Assembly: GCA_038250905.1 (NCBI GenBank)
Contig: JBBSBV010000002.1
Coordinates: 124,001-188,000 of the forward strand
DNA from: JAENVU01 sp038250905
Lineage (GTDB): Bacteria > Actinomycetota > Acidimicrobiia > IMCC26256 > JAENVU01
DNA length: 64,000 nucleotides
Reading direction: 5' to 3'
Shown here: positions 43,190 through 52,193 of the stretch, piece by piece
How positions within the stretch are numbered: position 1 is the stretch's first letter
Layout: every line of letters begins with the position of its first letter
Notes under the pieces: generated by a model
What the model was told of the DNA's origin: nothing
Database searches by the model: none
Seen by the model: the letters and a program-made list of their open reading frames with translations, nothing else
Translations under genes and position numbers: made by a program

Positions 43190-44187
43190 CAGAAGATCCG
43201 GTTCACGAGGTCGGGGTCGTCGATATCGGGCTCGCCGCTCGGCATCCAACCGATGAGATGGCCGTACGCGCCGCCCATGGTGCCCCCTTCGTCGAACTCG
43301 TCCTCCGGCGGCGCCCACGCGGCCGCGACCCGCTTGCCGACCTTGATCTCCGCGACCGGCAACTCGATGACGGGCTGGTACGGCAGGACGACATCAGTGC
43401 CGTCGAGCAGGACGAAGACGCGGGCGAACGGCTCGGTCTCGGTCTGGCCCGGATACTGGACCGGCGTGACGATGGTGAAGTTGGTGATCGTGCCGGAGTG
43501 GGGCAGATCGACGTCGTGCTCCTCACCGAGTTCGACCGCATCGATCGGGCAGTAACCACGACCTCCGGCGTAGACCCGGGCGCAGACCGGGCACCGCTGG
43601 CCGAGGATGCGCTCCTCGCGACTCGCCTCGCGCAGCCGGTCGAGCACCAAGGGCACCGGGTTCCGGTACGTGATCGACGCGTTGTAGTCCATCATCGTGA
43701 TCGGCTCGTCGGCACCGCGCTCGGGGGTGGCTTCGGTGCCCTCCACCTCGGCGGCCTCGCCGATCACGAACGCGACGATGTCGTCGATGCGGCCGACGCG
43801 GTTCCCACGCCAGCGCGGCGCCACCCGGGTGCCGGCCGAGATCATGTGGGGCGATGCGGCATCGACCGCGTGCAACAGCGGCGTGGACGCGCCGTCGAGC
43901 CGGATCAACGCGAATGCGAACGGGTGGTCGAGCGGATGCTGTTCGGACGGGTCGGGCACCCACGTCCACGACTCGACGGTGCCGTTCGGACCGACCTCGA
44001 CCATCCCGTCGACCGGCAGTTCGGCTCCGGTGTGCGGATCCCATTCGAGCGGCGGGACGATCACCCGGTCGCCCGAGCGGATCCCGAGGATCCGACGCTC
44101 GGTGAGCGCGTTCATGAACCTACCGATCACAGGACCGAGCGACCGCTTGTACGGGAACGTGATCGAGTTCTCGACGAATCGCGTCAA
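43189..44187 (-). CDS. Tandem DUF35 (OB-fold/zinc-ribbon) protein
   Basis: A 332-residue protein made of two related DUF35 units. The second has a rubredoxin-like zinc ribbon (RCPVCARVYAGGRGYCPID, three Cys with Asp at the expected fourth) followed by an OB fold (GTITNFTIVTPVQYPG to VFVLLDGT). The first unit keeps the OB part (VESWTWVPD, FAFALIRLDG) but its ribbon (RRILGIRSGDRVIVPP) has lost all Cys residues. DUF35 proteins dock on thiolase-fold partners and supply CoA-substrate binding, as in ChsH2-Ltp2. The chain continues downstream into both thiolase-like genes. Confidence 0.88.
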   Translation of the reverse strand: MTRFVENSITFPYKRSLGPVIGRFMNALTERRILGIRSGDRVIVPPLEWDPHTGAELPVDGMVEVGPNGTVESWTWVPDPSEQHPLDHPFAFALIRLDGASTPLLHAVDAASPHMISAGTRVAPRWRGNRVGRIDDIVAFVIGEAAEVEGTEATPERGADEPITMMDYNASITYRNPVPLVLDRLREASREERILGQRCPVCARVYAGGRGYCPIDAVELGEEHDVDLPHSGTITNFTIVTPVQYPGQTETEPFARVFVLLDGTDVVLPYQPVIELPVAEIKVGKRVAAAWAPPEDEFDEGGTMGGAYGHLIGWMPSGEPDIDDPDLVNRIF

Positions 44188-44371
44188 CGGTGCTCCTCTC
44201 TCGCCACGGTCGAGTCACCGCACTCGGCCCGATCATCACCCGCGGCGCACCGCCGATGCCAGTACGACCGGTGGCGGCGGAAATCCCGTCTCGACGCCAC
44301 GGCGCTGCGTACCCTCGGGCGGTCGGGGTCCGAGGCGACACCCGACGCCGACGACCTGGGGGCACTGGATC

Positions 44372-45937
44372 ATGCATCGACACCACACGCGCGCCTGGAC
44401 CTCGGTCGTGGCCCTCGCCGCCACGCTGGTGCTGGTCGCCGCCGGTTGTGACTCCGGCGGGTCGAAGACTCCGGCCGCGAGCAGCAGCACGACCACGACG
44501 ACCACCGCCGACCCGAGCGGACTCGGGACGTCGACGACGACACCCGACGCCGGCGGACTCGTCACCACCTCGTTCCCCACCCGTCAGGGGTTGCCCCTCA
44601 CCGAGCCGCCGGTACTGCGTAGCGTCGGTGACGTCCTCAAGACGACCTTCGACGTGCACGAAGCGACCTTCGACGTCGGCGGGCAGCAGGTGAAGGGCAA
44701 GACCTACGGGCCCGGCCTGCTCGGCCCGACCCTCGTCGTGAGTCCGGGCGATCGCATCGAGATCGACCTCCAGAACCACCTCGACGAGGAGACGAACTTC
44801 CACTCGCACGGACTCCACGTGTCGCCCATCGACATCTCCGACAACGTGCTGCGGATCATGGCGCCGAACTCGAACGACCCGGTGGTGATCGACCTGCCCA
44901 CCGACGTCGCGCCCGGCACGTACTGGTACCACGCCCACCTCCACGGCCTCACCGAGGAGCAGGTCTTCACCGGCCTCTCCGGCACGCTGATCGTGAACGG
45001 CCTCACACCGTTGCTCCCCGCGTCGCTCCAGAACGTGTCCGAGCACCTGATGGACCTGAAGGACGTGCAACTCGACGGCGCGTCGATCATCGACAAGAAC
45101 ATCGACTCCGACCTCCCGACGACCCGCACCGTGAACGGCCTCGTGAACCCGGTGCTGAATGTGGCGCCGGGCGAGACCACCATGCTGCGGCTCGGTGACC
45201 TGAGCGCCGACATCTGGTACCGCCTGAAGCTCGACGGCGCGAAGTTCACGGTGCTCGCGGAGGACGCCAACCCCCTCGGCCGGGTGGAACAACGCGACGA
45301 ACTCCTCCTCCCGCCGGGCAAGCGCTTCGACGTGCTCGTGCGCTGGGCCAAGGCCGGGCAGTACCACCTCCGGACGCTCCCCTATTCCACCGGGCCCGCC
45401 GGCGACTCGTATCCCGCGCGCGTGCTCGCGACCGTCAACGTGGGCGGTGCCGGCGTGGCGCCGGTCGCCATGCCGACCACGATGGGACCGCTCCCCGATC
45501 TCGAGAACGACGCGATCACCCAGCACCGCAACGTGGTGTTCAGCGAGAACAACACCGGCTTCTTCATCAACGGCAAGGAGTTCGACCCGAACCGCGTCCT
45601 CTTCAACCCGAAGCTCGGCACCACCGAGGAGTGGACGATCCACAACGTGACCAAGGAAGAGCACCCGTTCCACATTCACGTGAACGACTTCCAGATCATG
45701 TCGATCAACGGCAAGCGGGTGCACTCGTCCAGCCTGCGCGACACGGTCCCCTTACCGGTGGGAGGCACCGTGGTGATCCGGATGCGGTTCACGCAGTTCC
45801 TCGGCCGCTACGTGTTCCATTGCCACATCCTCGCCCACGAGGACGGCGGCATGATGGCGATCATCGACGTCACCAAGGACGGCAAGCCGTCACCCGCGTC
45901 GACGACCGCGACGCCCTCCACCATGGCCGGGATGTAG
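44372..45937 (+). CDS. Multicopper oxidase lipoprotein
   Basis: A 521-residue laccase-like enzyme, exported by a lipoprotein signal (lipobox VAAGC, Cys26) and a Thr/Ser linker. All four copper motifs are present: NFHSHGLHV, YWYHAHLHG, HPFHIHVNDF and FHCHILAHEDGGMM, the last with the type 1 Cys and Met. It has the N- and C-terminal cupredoxin domains with a middle domain carrying PGKRFDVLV. It probably oxidises Cu(I), Mn(II) or phenols outside the cell; the substrate is not readable. A strong terminator follows. Confidence 0.94.
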   Translation: MHRHHTRAWTSVVALAATLVLVAAGCDSGGSKTPAASSSTTTTTTADPSGLGTSTTTPDAGGLVTTSFPTRQGLPLTEPPVLRSVGDVLKTTFDVHEATFDVGGQQVKGKTYGPGLLGPTLVVSPGDRIEIDLQNHLDEETNFHSHGLHVSPIDISDNVLRIMAPNSNDPVVIDLPTDVAPGTYWYHAHLHGLTEEQVFTGLSGTLIVNGLTPLLPASLQNVSEHLMDLKDVQLDGASIIDKNIDSDLPTTRTVNGLVNPVLNVAPGETTMLRLGDLSADIWYRLKLDGAKFTVLAEDANPLGRVEQRDELLLPPGKRFDVLVRWAKAGQYHLRTLPYSTGPAGDSYPARVLATVNVGGAGVAPVAMPTTMGPLPDLENDAITQHRNVVFSENNTGFFINGKEFDPNRVLFNPKLGTTEEWTIHNVTKEEHPFHIHVNDFQIMSINGKRVHSSSLRDTVPLPVGGTVVIRMRFTQFLGRYVFHCHILAHEDGGMMAIIDVTKDGKPSPASTTATPSTMAGM

Positions 45938-45960
45938 CTACGCGGTCAGGGGCCGGACGC

Positions 45961-45998
45961 GACGAAGCTCCCGCCCTGGGGGAGGCGGGAGCTTCGTC
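45961..45998. terminator. Bidirectional stem-loop terminator
   Basis: GACGAAGCTCCCGC (45961-45974) pairs perfectly with GCGGGAGCTTCGTC (45985-45998). It lies 23 bp past the multicopper oxidase stop and 20 bp from the converging lipoprotein gene. Confidence 0.85.
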
Positions 45999-46018
45999 AG
46001 CCGGCGCGGTGCCGCGGG

Positions 46019-47296
46019 TCAGAACTTCGCGGGGAACTTCTTCACCGTGGCGTCGGCGAGCACGCTCGCCGTGCCGTACATGTGGGCGACGGCCGCACGG
46101 AGCAGCGCCGCTTCCTTCGGGTCCTTCGCCTTCTGGGCGTCGATGACGGCCTTGAGCGAAGTGGCGTGCATCACCAGGTCCTGAGTCACCGCGTCGGCAG
46201 GAAGATTCGAGTTCACCTGGTTCAGCGTGGAGCCGAAGGCCTTCGCGTAGGTCTGGAGCTTGGTGATCGCCGCCGTGGCCGCGGCGGTGTCGCCCTTGGC
46301 CATTGCCTGCGTGTAGGCGACGAACTGCGGGATGTGGTCCTCACTCCGCCACAGACCGTCGAACGCCGTCTTGACCTGGTCGCCGTAGATGGTGCCGACC
46401 GCGTCGACCAGGGTCGACGTGTTGCTGTTCGTCGGGCCGTTCAACGCGGCGGCGGCCGCATCGAACTCGGCCTGTCGACCACCGAGGGCGGCGTCGGTCG
46501 CGTCGGCTGCGAGCCACACGTGCTGGGCGAGCACCGAGGTCAACGCCGAGCGGAGGTCCGAAGCCGGCGACGCCGCGTCGCCGTCGAACTTGTCGGGGAA
46601 CTTGGTCGCGGTGGCGACCGCCAGGGTCTTGGCCGTGTCCGCCATGTGGGCGACCGCCGGGGTCAGTGCCGCGAAGACCGCGGTCTGGTCGCCGGCCTTC
46701 TGGGCGTCGATGACGGCGACCAGCGTCTTCGCGTGCATCACGATGTCGGCCGTCACCGCATCGGCCGGGAGGTTCGAGTTCACCTGGTGCAGCGTGTCCC
46801 CGAACGTCGTCGCGTACGCCGTCAGCTTGTCGAGCGCGGCCTGCTTGCCGGCGTCGTCTCCCTTGGCGACGGCCTGCGTGTAGGCCACGAACTGCGGGAT
46901 GTGGTCCTCACTCCGCCACAGACCGTCGAACGCCTTGCCGGTGTCCGCACCGTACGCGGAGGTGATCGCCGCGGTGAGGTCCGCGGTGTTGCTGTCGGTC
47001 GGGCCGTTGAGCGCCGCCGCGTAGAGGTTGAACGCATCCATGTCGCCACGCAGCGCAGCACCGGTGGCGAGCGAGGCGAGTTCGACGTGCTCGGTGAGCA
47101 GACCGGTGAGACCCGCCCGCAGCGTTGCCGCACCGGTGGCCGACGCGACGGTGGCCGACTTGGCCGGTGCCGCGCTGGAGGTGGACGACACCTTCGCCGG
47201 TTTGTCGGCGGAAGAACTGCTACTGCCACACGCAGCGGCCGTCAGCGCGAGGGCGATGACCGGTGCTGCGGTGCGGATGAGGTGCTTGCGGTTCAT
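46019..47296 (-). CDS. Internally duplicated exported lipoprotein
   Basis: A 425-residue lipoprotein (lipobox TAAAC, Cys23) whose mature part is two copies of an all-helical unit of about 185 residues. Both contain FDGLWRSEDHIPQFVAYTQA and QVNSNLPADAVT. At the DNA level 46305-46367 and 46872-46934 differ at only one of 63 bases, so the duplication is either recent or kept alike by gene conversion. AAGGAGC precedes ATG 47296. The family is unknown to me. The adjacent cupredoxin and multicopper oxidase hint at a redox or metal role. Confidence 0.85.
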   Translation of the reverse strand: MNRKHLIRTAAPVIALALTAAACGSSSSSADKPAKVSSTSSAAPAKSATVASATGAATLRAGLTGLLTEHVELASLATGAALRGDMDAFNLYAAALNGPTDSNTADLTAAITSAYGADTGKAFDGLWRSEDHIPQFVAYTQAVAKGDDAGKQAALDKLTAYATTFGDTLHQVNSNLPADAVTADIVMHAKTLVAVIDAQKAGDQTAVFAALTPAVAHMADTAKTLAVATATKFPDKFDGDAASPASDLRSALTSVLAQHVWLAADATDAALGGRQAEFDAAAAALNGPTNSNTSTLVDAVGTIYGDQVKTAFDGLWRSEDHIPQFVAYTQAMAKGDTAAATAAITKLQTYAKAFGSTLNQVNSNLPADAVTQDLVMHATSLKAVIDAQKAKDPKEAALLRAAVAHMYGTASVLADATVKKFPAKF

Positions 47297-47364
47297 GGGT
47301 GTTGCTCCTTGAGTGAGGGGGATGTTTCGGGGGTGTTCGGGACGTGCAGATTGCCGAAATGCCG

Positions 47365-47850
47365 TTACTTGACGGTGATGGTTCCGGTCATCGTGGCGGG
47401 GTGGATTTCGCAATAGAACGGGTAGGTCCCCGGGGCGGTGAACTGGTGCGTGAACGACTTGCCGGTGGCGAGTTCACCCGAGTCGAACTTGCCGTCCGGC
47501 TTGGGTGTTACGCCCGCGGCGCCCTGCTCGACGGTGCCGGAAGTGACGGTGTGGAACCCGGGATCGGTCTGCTTCCAGGTGACGGACTCACCGGCCTTGA
47601 TGGTGAGATTCGCCGGCCGGAATGCGACCAACTTCATCTGGATCTGGTTGGCGACCGCCGGGGTCCTGGTGGTGCTCCCGGTCGAGTTCGACCCGCCGCT
47701 CGAACCGCAGGCGACTGCGACGAAGGGGATCGCCGCGAGCGCTGCGAACGAGACGAAGCGTCGGGCTCGTAAGGGCGATGACTTCGCCCGGGTCGGCAAC
47801 GACGTGGGCGTGGCTACATCGGGGGTGAGGAGTTCCGTGTGGTTGTTCAT
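47365..47850 (-). CDS. Cupredoxin (plastocyanin-like) lipoprotein
   Basis: A 161-residue exported blue-copper-type protein with a lipobox at Cys48 and a single cupredoxin domain. The type 1 ligands are visible: His100 in DPGFHTVTSG, then Cys147, His150 and Met154 in YPFYCEIHPATMTG. AAAGGG lies just before ATG 47850. It is upstream of the duplicated lipoprotein on the same strand (68 bp) and may hand electrons to or from the multicopper oxidase. Confidence 0.92.
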   Translation of the reverse strand: MNNHTELLTPDVATPTSLPTRAKSSPLRARRFVSFAALAAIPFVAVACGSSGGSNSTGSTTRTPAVANQIQMKLVAFRPANLTIKAGESVTWKQTDPGFHTVTSGTVEQGAAGVTPKPDGKFDSGELATGKSFTHQFTAPGTYPFYCEIHPATMTGTITVK

Positions 47851-47994
47851 CACCCTTTGGTTCGGAGCCGTCCTCAGGGACGGACGAGACTTTCTCGGAT
47901 TTCTCGCGAACGTTCTGGCCCCGGACGCGACGAAGGCGCCGGATCGCACCCGGCAAAGGGTCCGATCCGACGCCGAAGTCGGAGAGAGAGATGT

Positions 47995-48066
47995 TCAGCG
48001 TCGCATCAACAGTACCACCACGACGATGATCAAGATCAGGACGACGACTCCACCACCGACATACAT
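47995..48066 (-). CDS. Single-helix membrane peptide (23 aa)
   Basis: The gene encodes MYVGGGVVVLILIIVVV, then VLLMRR: one hydrophobic helix with a short basic tail, which would place the tail in the cytoplasm. GAGGAG lies 7 nt before ATG 48066. A SigB/SigF-type promoter lies upstream (48139-48115). Tiny membrane peptides of this type are common stress products in bacteria, though I know of no named family for this one. Confidence 0.8.
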   Translation of the reverse strand: MYVGGGVVVLILIIVVVVLLMRR

Positions 48067-48114
48067 AGATACTCCTCTTCGGTCCATGCCCCGATGGCGT
48101 GGCTGTTCGAATCT

Positions 48115-48139
48115 TTTCCCGATGTTCCCCGGTCCAAAC
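48115..48139 (-). promoter_or_regulatory. SigB/SigF-type promoter of the membrane peptide
   Basis: On the minus strand GTTT (48139-48136), a 15-bp spacer, then GGGAAA (48120-48115). It agrees with the GTTT-N13-17-GGGWAW consensus of the SigB/SigF class. The ATG lies about 48 nt further on. Confidence 0.7.
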
Positions 48140-48214
48140 CCCAGACCGGAAAACATCGAAAGGGCGTTGTCAGCAGAGGGCGTGGTCGCGCGGATGCGCT
48201 CGCCACGAGTGGAA

Positions 48215-49177
48215 TCAGCCCGGTTGGCCGACCGCCTCGAGTTCGGGTTCCGAATCCGCGACTTTCTCCGCGTCCTGAGGCGCGGAAACCCCGGCTCGCA
48301 CCGATTCGAGTTGCGCACCGAGGGCCGCGCCGAAGAGCACGGCGATCGACGACAGGAGCGACCAGAGCAGGAGCGCGACCACACCGGCGAGTGGTCCGTA
48401 GGTATCGCCGAACGACCGGCTGGCGCTGAAGAAGAAGCCGAGCGAGGCCGTGACCGCACACCACAGGAGCACCGAGATCGAACTGCCGTAGGCGAGCCAC
48501 GACCACGAGGGCTGGTGGCGCCGCGGTGACCACCGGAACAGCAATGCGATCGCGGCGCCCATGAGGAGGAGTCCGATGGGCCAGCGCACCACCGACCAGG
48601 TCTGCTGGAGCGCGTGGTTCTGCCACGACCGCTGGAGATCGCGACCCATGGTCAGGCACCAACACGCCAGGGCGGCCAACACGCCGGCCGACAGCGCGAG
48701 CAAGGTGGCCAACCGGTACTTCTGGAACGTCGGGCGGTCGGCCTCCACGCCGTAGAGCCGGTTCAACGCGCGCTCGACCTGGCCCATCATGGTGGCCCCC
48801 GTGACGAGCGAGCCGACGAGACCGAAGGTCAGGCCCAGGTATTCACCCGCATGGCCTGCGGTACGCGCCTGGCTCACCGCCCCGGTGAGGGTGTGACCGG
48901 CGGGTCCCGGGACGGCCGCCTGCAGAGTGCGCACGATGATGTCGCTGAACCCACCCCGCCCGAGCGCGCTCGCGAGGCCGACCATGCCGATGATCGCCTG
49001 CACGAGCAGCAACGACGTGGTGAAGGCGAGCGACCGCGCGTGGCTGAACCCGTCGGCGAAGCGCAACCGCTGCCACGCGTCGACCACGAGTTGCCGTACA
49101 CCGACGGTCCGCAAGGTCGCCCGGGCATCGTCCCCGGTGAGCTCCCACGTCTCCGGGACCTGGTTGGCAGTGCTCAT
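48215..49177 (-). CDS. YihY/BrkB-family membrane protein
   Basis: A 320-residue protein with about six helices. The family pattern is seen in ARSLAFTTSLLLVQAIIGMVGLAS, GLTFGLVGSLVTGATMMGQVERALNRLYGV, and WLAYGSSISVLLWCAVTASLGFFFSASRSFGDTYGPLAGVVALLLW. The old name ribonuclease BN for the family is a misassignment; the true role is unknown. It follows the lipid kinase gene by 25 bp and ends the PAP2/kinase operon. Confidence 0.9.
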   Translation of the reverse strand: MSTANQVPETWELTGDDARATLRTVGVRQLVVDAWQRLRFADGFSHARSLAFTTSLLLVQAIIGMVGLASALGRGGFSDIIVRTLQAAVPGPAGHTLTGAVSQARTAGHAGEYLGLTFGLVGSLVTGATMMGQVERALNRLYGVEADRPTFQKYRLATLLALSAGVLAALACWCLTMGRDLQRSWQNHALQQTWSVVRWPIGLLLMGAAIALLFRWSPRRHQPSWSWLAYGSSISVLLWCAVTASLGFFFSASRSFGDTYGPLAGVVALLLWSLLSSIAVLFGAALGAQLESVRAGVSAPQDAEKVADSEPELEAVGQPG

Positions 49178-49202
49178 CGACCGGCACCCATCGAGACGAC
49201 GC

Positions 49203-50087
49203 TCACGTCACCGGCGCGGGCACCGCGACCGTGATCGAGCGGGGCCGCACCTTGATCTTGATCGACCTGGTGGCGGGGCGGTCGCCACCATCGAGTTCGT
49301 AGGCGACCTTGCGCTCGAGTTCCACCTTGACCTTACGGCCCACGGTCGTCCGCACGAATGGCGAACGGTCGGCGGGACCCGACGCGACCCGCGCCATCGC
49401 CCCGGCCCACTGCACGAATCCCTTGGCGGTGACGACCCCGACGTCGAGCCGACCGTCGTCGGGGCGGGCGTCGGCGAACAGGTCGAGACCACCGAACACC
49501 GATCCGACGTTGCCGACGAGGAGGCAACTCAGCTTCCCGGCGAACCAACGTTCCCCGTCCACATCGACGGTGGCGCGCACCGAGGCCGCGCGCAGGTGCT
49601 TCGCCGCGGTCCACACGTAGGCGGCGCGGCCGAACTTGTCCTTCAGGCCCCGGTCCGCGTCGCGGATCATCAACGCGTCGAATCCGCATCCGGCCATCAC
49701 CGCGAAGTGTTCGCCGTTGACCTTTCCCACGTCGAGGGCGCGCCGATCGCCCCGCAACCCGATCTGCACGGCTTCGGCGAGGTCGGTCGGGATCCCGAGA
49801 TTGGTCGCGAGCAGGTTCGCGGTCCCGGCCGGAAGGATGGCGATGGTGACGTCCGGGTTGCCGGCGGCCACGTCGATGCACCGCTGGACGGTCCCGTCAC
49901 CGCCCCACACGAAGACGATGTCCGCGCCGTCCTTGATCGCCCGCTTCATGCGTTTCGGAGCCTGCTTGCTCTTCTGGACCTCGTGCCAGGCGGGGTCGAA
50001 GCCGTACCCCTCCAACTCGGCTCGGAGTGCGGGGAGTCCCTCACCGAGCACCTTCCGCGCGTGCGCGACGACCGCAACCTTGGTCAT
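49203..50087 (-). CDS. Diacylglycerol kinase-family lipid kinase
   Basis: A 294-residue cytoplasmic lipid kinase. The catalytic domain has VFVWGGDGTVQRCIDVA (GGDGT nucleotide loop) and ILPAGTANLLATNLGIP, followed by LLVGNVGSVFGG and a C-terminal beta domain. It phosphorylates diacylglycerol or a related lipid. ATG 50087 overlaps the stop of the PAP2 gene (ATGA) with AGGAATCC just ahead. Pairing with a phosphatidic-acid-type phosphatase suggests a lipid cycle. Confidence 0.93.
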   Translation of the reverse strand: MTKVAVVAHARKVLGEGLPALRAELEGYGFDPAWHEVQKSKQAPKRMKRAIKDGADIVFVWGGDGTVQRCIDVAAGNPDVTIAILPAGTANLLATNLGIPTDLAEAVQIGLRGDRRALDVGKVNGEHFAVMAGCGFDALMIRDADRGLKDKFGRAAYVWTAAKHLRAASVRATVDVDGERWFAGKLSCLLVGNVGSVFGGLDLFADARPDDGRLDVGVVTAKGFVQWAGAMARVASGPADRSPFVRTTVGRKVKVELERKVAYELDGGDRPATRSIKIKVRPRSITVAVPAPVT

Positions 50088-50857
50088 GCGATGGATTCCT
50101 CCGGGTCGGGACGCGTCGATGCGACGGTCGGGTTCGGGCTCGCGGTGGTCATTTCCGCGGTCATGTCCGACACGCGCCACGCGACGGCGAGACACGCCAG
50201 GCCGAGGAGCGCGCCGGCGAACACGTCGGTGGGATGGTGCATGCCGCGGTAGAGGCGGGACAGGCCGACGGCTACGGGTACGAGTGCCAGCACCACGCTG
50301 ACGGCGATCCGCCAGGCCCGGCGGCGATGACCACGATTCAGGATCACCACCAGTCCGAGATACAACGCGCAGGCAGCCGCTGTATGGCCGCTCGGGAAGC
50401 TCGACGTCGGCGGCGCCCCGTCGAGCCTGGGTACCGGCGGGCGGTGCCGGTCGACGAGCAGGGTCGTGGTGAGGAACACCGCGACCTCGAGGCCGAGCGC
50501 AACCACGACGAGCGTGGTCGACCAGCGGTCGTGGAGTCGCCAGAGCACGAACACCACGACCAGCCCGAGCGCGATCACCGTGAGCGTCTCGGCCAGATGG
50601 GATCCGACCGCCGTGGCGCTGTCGAACCCGGCGCTACGACCGCGGACGAACCAGCGATTGACGGAAATGTCCCACCGCCGGACACCGGAGAGTTCGTCGA
50701 CGATCAGGGAGCCGAGCCCGACCAGTGCCGCCGTGAGCACAATGTAAGCCCCGAGCACGGTGGCCACACCCCCGACCCACGGGCGTGACCCGACCCGGGC
50801 GGACGCGGTCGTAGACCTCGCGGGCGTTGACGGATGAGGGGCGGCGACGTCGGACAT
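50084..50857 (-). CDS. PAP2-family membrane phosphatase
   Basis: A 257-residue protein with about six helices. The PAP2 motifs are in place: LVDRHRPPVPRL (C1), SSFPSGHTAAACAL (C2) and SRLYRGMHHPTDVFAG (C3). Such enzymes dephosphorylate lipid phosphates or pyrophosphates at the outer face. The gene starts only about 12 nt past the -10 of a SigB/SigF-type promoter, so its mRNA is nearly leaderless. It heads the PAP2, lipid kinase and YihY operon. Confidence 0.93.
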   Translation of the reverse strand: MSDVAAPHPSTPARSTTASARVGSRPWVGGVATVLGAYIVLTAALVGLGSLIVDELSGVRRWDISVNRWFVRGRSAGFDSATAVGSHLAETLTVIALGLVVVFVLWRLHDRWSTTLVVVALGLEVAVFLTTTLLVDRHRPPVPRLDGAPPTSSFPSGHTAAACALYLGLVVILNRGHRRRAWRIAVSVVLALVPVAVGLSRLYRGMHHPTDVFAGALLGLACLAVAWRVSDMTAEMTTASPNPTVASTRPDPEESIA

Positions 50858-50868
50858 CGAGGTTCGAT

Positions 50869-50893
50869 CTACCCGCGTGCCGGGTATGCAAAC
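50869..50893 (-). promoter_or_regulatory. SigB/SigF-type promoter of the PAP2 operon
   Basis: On the minus strand GTTT (50893-50890), 15 bp, GGGTAG (50874-50869). A weaker plus-strand match (GTTC, 16 bp, GGGTAT at 50882-50887) faces the other PAP2 gene, so the region may be a divergent stress promoter. Confidence 0.75.
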
Positions 50894-50940
50894 CTCGCGT
50901 CTGCTTTCCCTGACGTTCCCCGCGCCGACTCGAGGTAGTC

Positions 50941-51921
50941 GTGATCGTCATCATCGCCATGCTCGGCGCAGGACTGCTCGTCGGGGCGGGCGTCACGCTG
51001 GTGCTCCGACGCTGGCCGATGCTCGACCCGGGCGCGCCGGGCGGTGCGGTCCGCGCGGTCGGGGGGACGGTGCAAGAGCGCGTCGCCGAGCCGTCGACCT
51101 CCACCTTCTGGAGTCGGCGACGCGACCCGTCGACCGTCACCGGCCTCGCGCTCACCGCCGCCGTCGCGGTGATCGTCGTCGGCGGCGGCCTGCTCGCCAC
51201 GCTCGCGGCGTTCGTGCAGTCGAACCAGACCCTCCTCCGGATCGACCGCGGTGCGGCCAACTGGGGCAGCACCAACGCCACCACCGCATCGACGCGCGTG
51301 TTGCGCATCGTGACCCAGGGCGGCGCGACCGTCACCATCGTCGCGCTCGCGGTCGTCGTCGTCCTCGTCGCCCTCGTACGGCAACGGGCATCGGCGCTCG
51401 CGATCGCCGGGTTCCTCACCGTGGTCGTGTTGGGCCAGAACCTGATCTCCAACCTCGTGAAGACGGTGGTCGACCGGGCCCGGCCGACCGGCCACCTGCT
51501 GGCCGGATTCTCCGGACCGTCGTTCCCGAGCGGGCACACCACCGCCGCGTTCGCCACGTTCGCCGCAGTCGCGCTCATCGTGGGCCGGGGTCGACCGGGC
51601 CCACGGCAGGCGGTCCTCCTCGGGGTCGCGCTCGGCGCGGCGACGATGGTCGGTGCGTCGCGTGTCCTGCTCGGGGTGCATTGGTTGACCGACGTGGTCG
51701 CCGGCGCCGCGCTCGGATTGGCCTGGTTCGCGGTCTCCTCGGTGGCCTTCGGCGGTCGTCTCCTGCGGTTCGGCCTACCGGTGGAGGCAGGCGAACGGGC
51801 CGCCGATCTGGAGGCCCGGAACCAGGAATCCCACGATGTGGGCGCGATCCCGTCGTTTGGCACCGCCACCGAACGGGCATCCTCACCTCATGCCGACCCC
51901 CCGCCTTCCCTCGGCACGTGA
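50941..51921 (+). CDS. Second PAP2-family membrane phosphatase
   Basis: A 326-residue protein, divergent from the first PAP2 gene. After a first helix and a basic segment it has the PAP2 motifs KTVVDRARPTGHL, PSFPSGHTTAAFATF and SRVLLGVHWLTDVVAG. Starts at GTG 50941 after GAGGTAG. The C-terminal 50 residues are hydrophilic. Two PAP2 proteins on either side of one promoter region suggests shared regulation. Confidence 0.92.
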   Translation: MIVIIAMLGAGLLVGAGVTLVLRRWPMLDPGAPGGAVRAVGGTVQERVAEPSTSTFWSRRRDPSTVTGLALTAAVAVIVVGGGLLATLAAFVQSNQTLLRIDRGAANWGSTNATTASTRVLRIVTQGGATVTIVALAVVVVLVALVRQRASALAIAGFLTVVVLGQNLISNLVKTVVDRARPTGHLLAGFSGPSFPSGHTTAAFATFAAVALIVGRGRPGPRQAVLLGVALGAATMVGASRVLLGVHWLTDVVAGAALGLAWFAVSSVAFGGRLLRFGLPVEAGERAADLEARNQESHDVGAIPSFGTATERASSPHADPPPSLGT

Positions 51922-52180
51922 CCGCGATTCCGATTCCGACGGGCGTCAGGTCGAGGGGACGTGCACACCCCGGACCCTCGCCCGCCAATCGGTGCGTTCG
52001 GCCCAGCGCCAGTTGCTGAACGCGCGCGAGGACCTCAAGGCCGCCCGTCGGCGCGTCGTGGAACTCGAGCGGGTCGTCGACCACTGGCACGACCTCGCCC
52101 TGGAGCTCGAACGAGCGGAACGCCCGGCGAACCGCGGGGCGACACGTGCGAGCCGGCCCGCGCAGGCGGCGCCGCGCTGA
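51890..52180 (+). CDS. Small coiled-coil protein (96 aa), start uncertain
   Basis: The frame overlaps the end of the PAP2 gene by 32 bp and encodes an N-terminal disordered part, then a helix rich in Ala, Arg, Leu and Glu (SAQRQLLNAREDLKAARRRV and onward), typical of a coiled coil. No good ribosome binding site is seen before ATG 51890. I do not know a family for it. Confidence 0.5.
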   Translation: MPTPRLPSARDRDSDSDGRQVEGTCTPRTLARQSVRSAQRQLLNAREDLKAARRRVVELERVVDHWHDLALELERAERPANRGATRASRPAQAAPR

Positions 52181-52193
52181 CCGCGAACCGACG

